Of a stretch of 31,069 bases of DNA, positions 30,045 through 31,069 are shown in pieces. Origin of the DNA: JACKGW01 sp964586025 (GTDB lineage: Bacteria; Planctomycetota; PLA2; JAEUHO01); contig CAZPGF010000024.1 of NCBI GenBank assembly GCA_964586025.1, forward strand, positions 1-31,069, read 5' to 3'. The notes beneath the pieces are model-generated. The model was not told the DNA's origin, did not search any database, and saw only the letters and a list, made by a program, of their open reading frames with translations. Position numbers and translations under genes: made by a program. The number at the start of each line of letters is the position of its first letter. Position 1 is the stretch's first letter.

Positions 30045-30605
30045 TCAGAAGCGCCACTCGAGGACGGCGCCATCGGCCTCTCGCGTGACGCGGATCCAGC
30101 GGGTGTCCTGGGTGATCGCATGGCGGAACGACAACTCGAACGACGCCGCGAAGCCCTCGCGACCGCTCCCGAGCTCGCTCTCATAGCGCATCGGGCGTCC
30201 GACCACACGGCGCCCCGCGCTGTCCTCGAGGACGAACGTCTCGTCGGTCGCCTTCGTGAAGTCGTCGGTCACGAGGGACACGTCGAACGTCGTGTAGCCC
30301 TCGACGAAGTACGCGCGCCGCCGCGACTCGACATCCTCCGGCGTGCCCTCGAAACGCAACCAGGACGCGTCTTGGAGCACGGCGGTGAACCGCCCCTCGG
30401 GATCCTGGCGCGTGAACGCGGCGCGCGCGTCGGCGGCGTTCGACCACGCGATGGGGGGGCGCCCGGCAACGGTCGGTTGCACGGCGCCCGCGGCCGGATG
30501 ACGCGCGGTCGACATGCTGCAGGCCGCCAGCGCGACGGCGACGCATCCAACGAGGGCCCCCCCCGCGCGGCCTCGACGTGCGTGCGAAGGCAAGGACGCG
30601 GACAC
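30045..30605 (-). CDS. Probable lipoprotein of unknown function
   Basis: This 186-residue protein has a basic N-terminus, a hydrophobic stretch and the lipobox LAAC with Cys29, so it should be lipidated and held at a membrane. The rest is a beta-rich domain (DASWLRFEGTPEDVESRRRA, TTFDVSLVTDDFT, ESELGSGREGFAASFELSF). I do not recognise a family. It starts divergently from the partial gene at 30646 and its stop abuts repeat copy E. Confidence 0.7.
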   Translation of the reverse strand: MSASLPSHARRGRAGGALVGCVAVALAACSMSTARHPAAGAVQPTVAGRPPIAWSNAADARAAFTRQDPEGRFTAVLQDASWLRFEGTPEDVESRRRAYFVEGYTTFDVSLVTDDFTKATDETFVLEDSAGRRVVGRPMRYESELGSGREGFAASFELSFRHAITQDTRWIRVTREADGAVLEWRF

Positions 30606-30645
30606 GAGGGACTCCCGAACGACGATCGCATGGCAGGATGCGGAC

Positions 30646-31069
30646 GTGTTCCTGCGCGACGGCCTCCCACTCTACGACCTCGCCGAGACCTCCCGGCGTC
30701 TCGTGACCGGTCCGGGGTGGCTGTCGCGGCGAGCCCGCGCCGGCGCGCTCCCGGCCGCGTGGGTCGACGGCCGCCTGGGGTTCGCGGCGCCGTGGGTCGA
30801 CGCGGCGGCGGGCGTGCGACCCGACGATCCCGACGCCGTGGCCGCCTGGTGGCGCTCGCGCCTCGCGCCGCCCCCCACGGACGCGCATCGCGCATCGGCC
30901 GATCGCGCCGACCTGCCCCTCGCCGACTCCGACCTGCTCGATGCGGGTGACGCGGCGCGACGCCTCGGCGCGAGCGCGCGGGCGCTGGAGCGGCTGGCCT
31001 CGTCCGGGACGTTGCCCGGCCTGACGGTCGACGGCCGCACGCGCTACGACGCGCGCCTCGTCGATCTGC
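30646..31069 (+). CDS. Partial protein with two excisionase-like helix-turn-helix units
   Basis: The frame from GTG 30646 stays open to the window edge (141 codons). Two segments share a layout: about 9-52 (YDLAETSRRL, SRRARAGALPAAWVDGRLGF) and about 97-141 (LLDAGDAARRLGASARALER, LASSGTLPGLTVDGRTRYDA). Both resemble the MerR/excisionase-type HTH (HTH_17), where a helix-turn-helix is followed by a short wing with Asp-Gly-Arg. This suggests a DNA-binding protein with tandem units, or a larger protein truncated here. The start is chosen because no other frame in the region stays open in a coding manner. Confidence 0.55.
   Translation, partial: MFLRDGLPLYDLAETSRRLVTGPGWLSRRARAGALPAAWVDGRLGFAAPWVDAAAGVRPDDPDAVAAWWRSRLAPPPTDAHRASADRADLPLADSDLLDAGDAARRLGASARALERLASSGTLPGLTVDGRTRYDARLVDL

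Noticed and set aside
1..31069. CRISPR arrays, tRNA or rRNA genes, complete insertion sequences with a transposase
   Set aside because: None was seen on reading; the only repeated units are the MITE-like copies and the C-run tracts.

Overview
The window is a very GC-rich, tightly packed bacterial chromosome segment. Several features point to a member of the Planctomycetota: an adjacent DUF1800/DUF1501 pair with a Tat signal, a TIGR03790-like secreted protein, an S55 (SpoIVB-type) peptidase paired with a secreted beta-propeller protein, a HEAT-plus-VWA protein, and a LemA gene next to a membrane protein of a type common in planctomycetes. The assignment is by gene content only; there is no rRNA or tRNA gene in the window.

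Layout. 1-288: the end of one copy and a complete second copy of a small dispersed repeat. 454-4303 (+): membrane protein, LemA, secreted TIGR03790-like protein. 7307-4331 (-): DUF1800 then DUF1501, a probable operon with a readable promoter. 7308-8228: a 0.9 kb leader region with no protein gene but with a sigma-54-type promoter match, two C-run tracts that are G-quadruplex-prone on the minus strand, and a strong hairpin terminator. 8229-12648 (+): five overlapping genes for phosphonate synthesis and nucleotide activation. 13694-12918 (-): a CDP-alcohol phosphotransferase facing them. 13743-15994 (+): a DsrE-like protein translationally coupled to a FHA-GAF-AAA+-Fis sigma-54 activator. 16107-19915 (+): a short leader ORF, a zinc-ribbon Ser/Thr kinase with six membrane segments, a coiled-coil protein and an anchored protein. 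20040-21254 (+): secretin-type N-domains without a secretin channel. 21322-25187 (+): S55 peptidase and beta-propeller protein. 27487-25189 (-): VWA protein and M50 protease. 28460-27705 (-): a three-helix membrane protein. 28519-29757 (+): a NifB-like protein with no radical-SAM cysteines. 30605-30045 (-): a lipoprotein. 30646-end (+): a partial protein with two excisionase-like HTH units.

The main system is a probable phosphonolipid pathway. The genes read in order as PEP mutase fused to a nucleotidyltransferase, a phosphonopyruvate decarboxylase split into two subunits, a 2-aminoethylphosphonate transaminase and a second nucleotidyltransferase. The convergent CDP-alcohol phosphotransferase carries a perfect catalytic motif. 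Together they would take PEP to 2-aminoethylphosphonate, activate it as CMP-aminoethylphosphonate and transfer the headgroup to a lipid alcohol.

The second notable element is a 227-bp repeat with 13-bp terminal inverted repeats. Two of its copies are flanked by perfect 8-bp direct repeats and sit directly at stop codons, so it behaves as a non-autonomous mobile element (MITE). The third is the NifB-like protein without its iron-sulfur cysteines.
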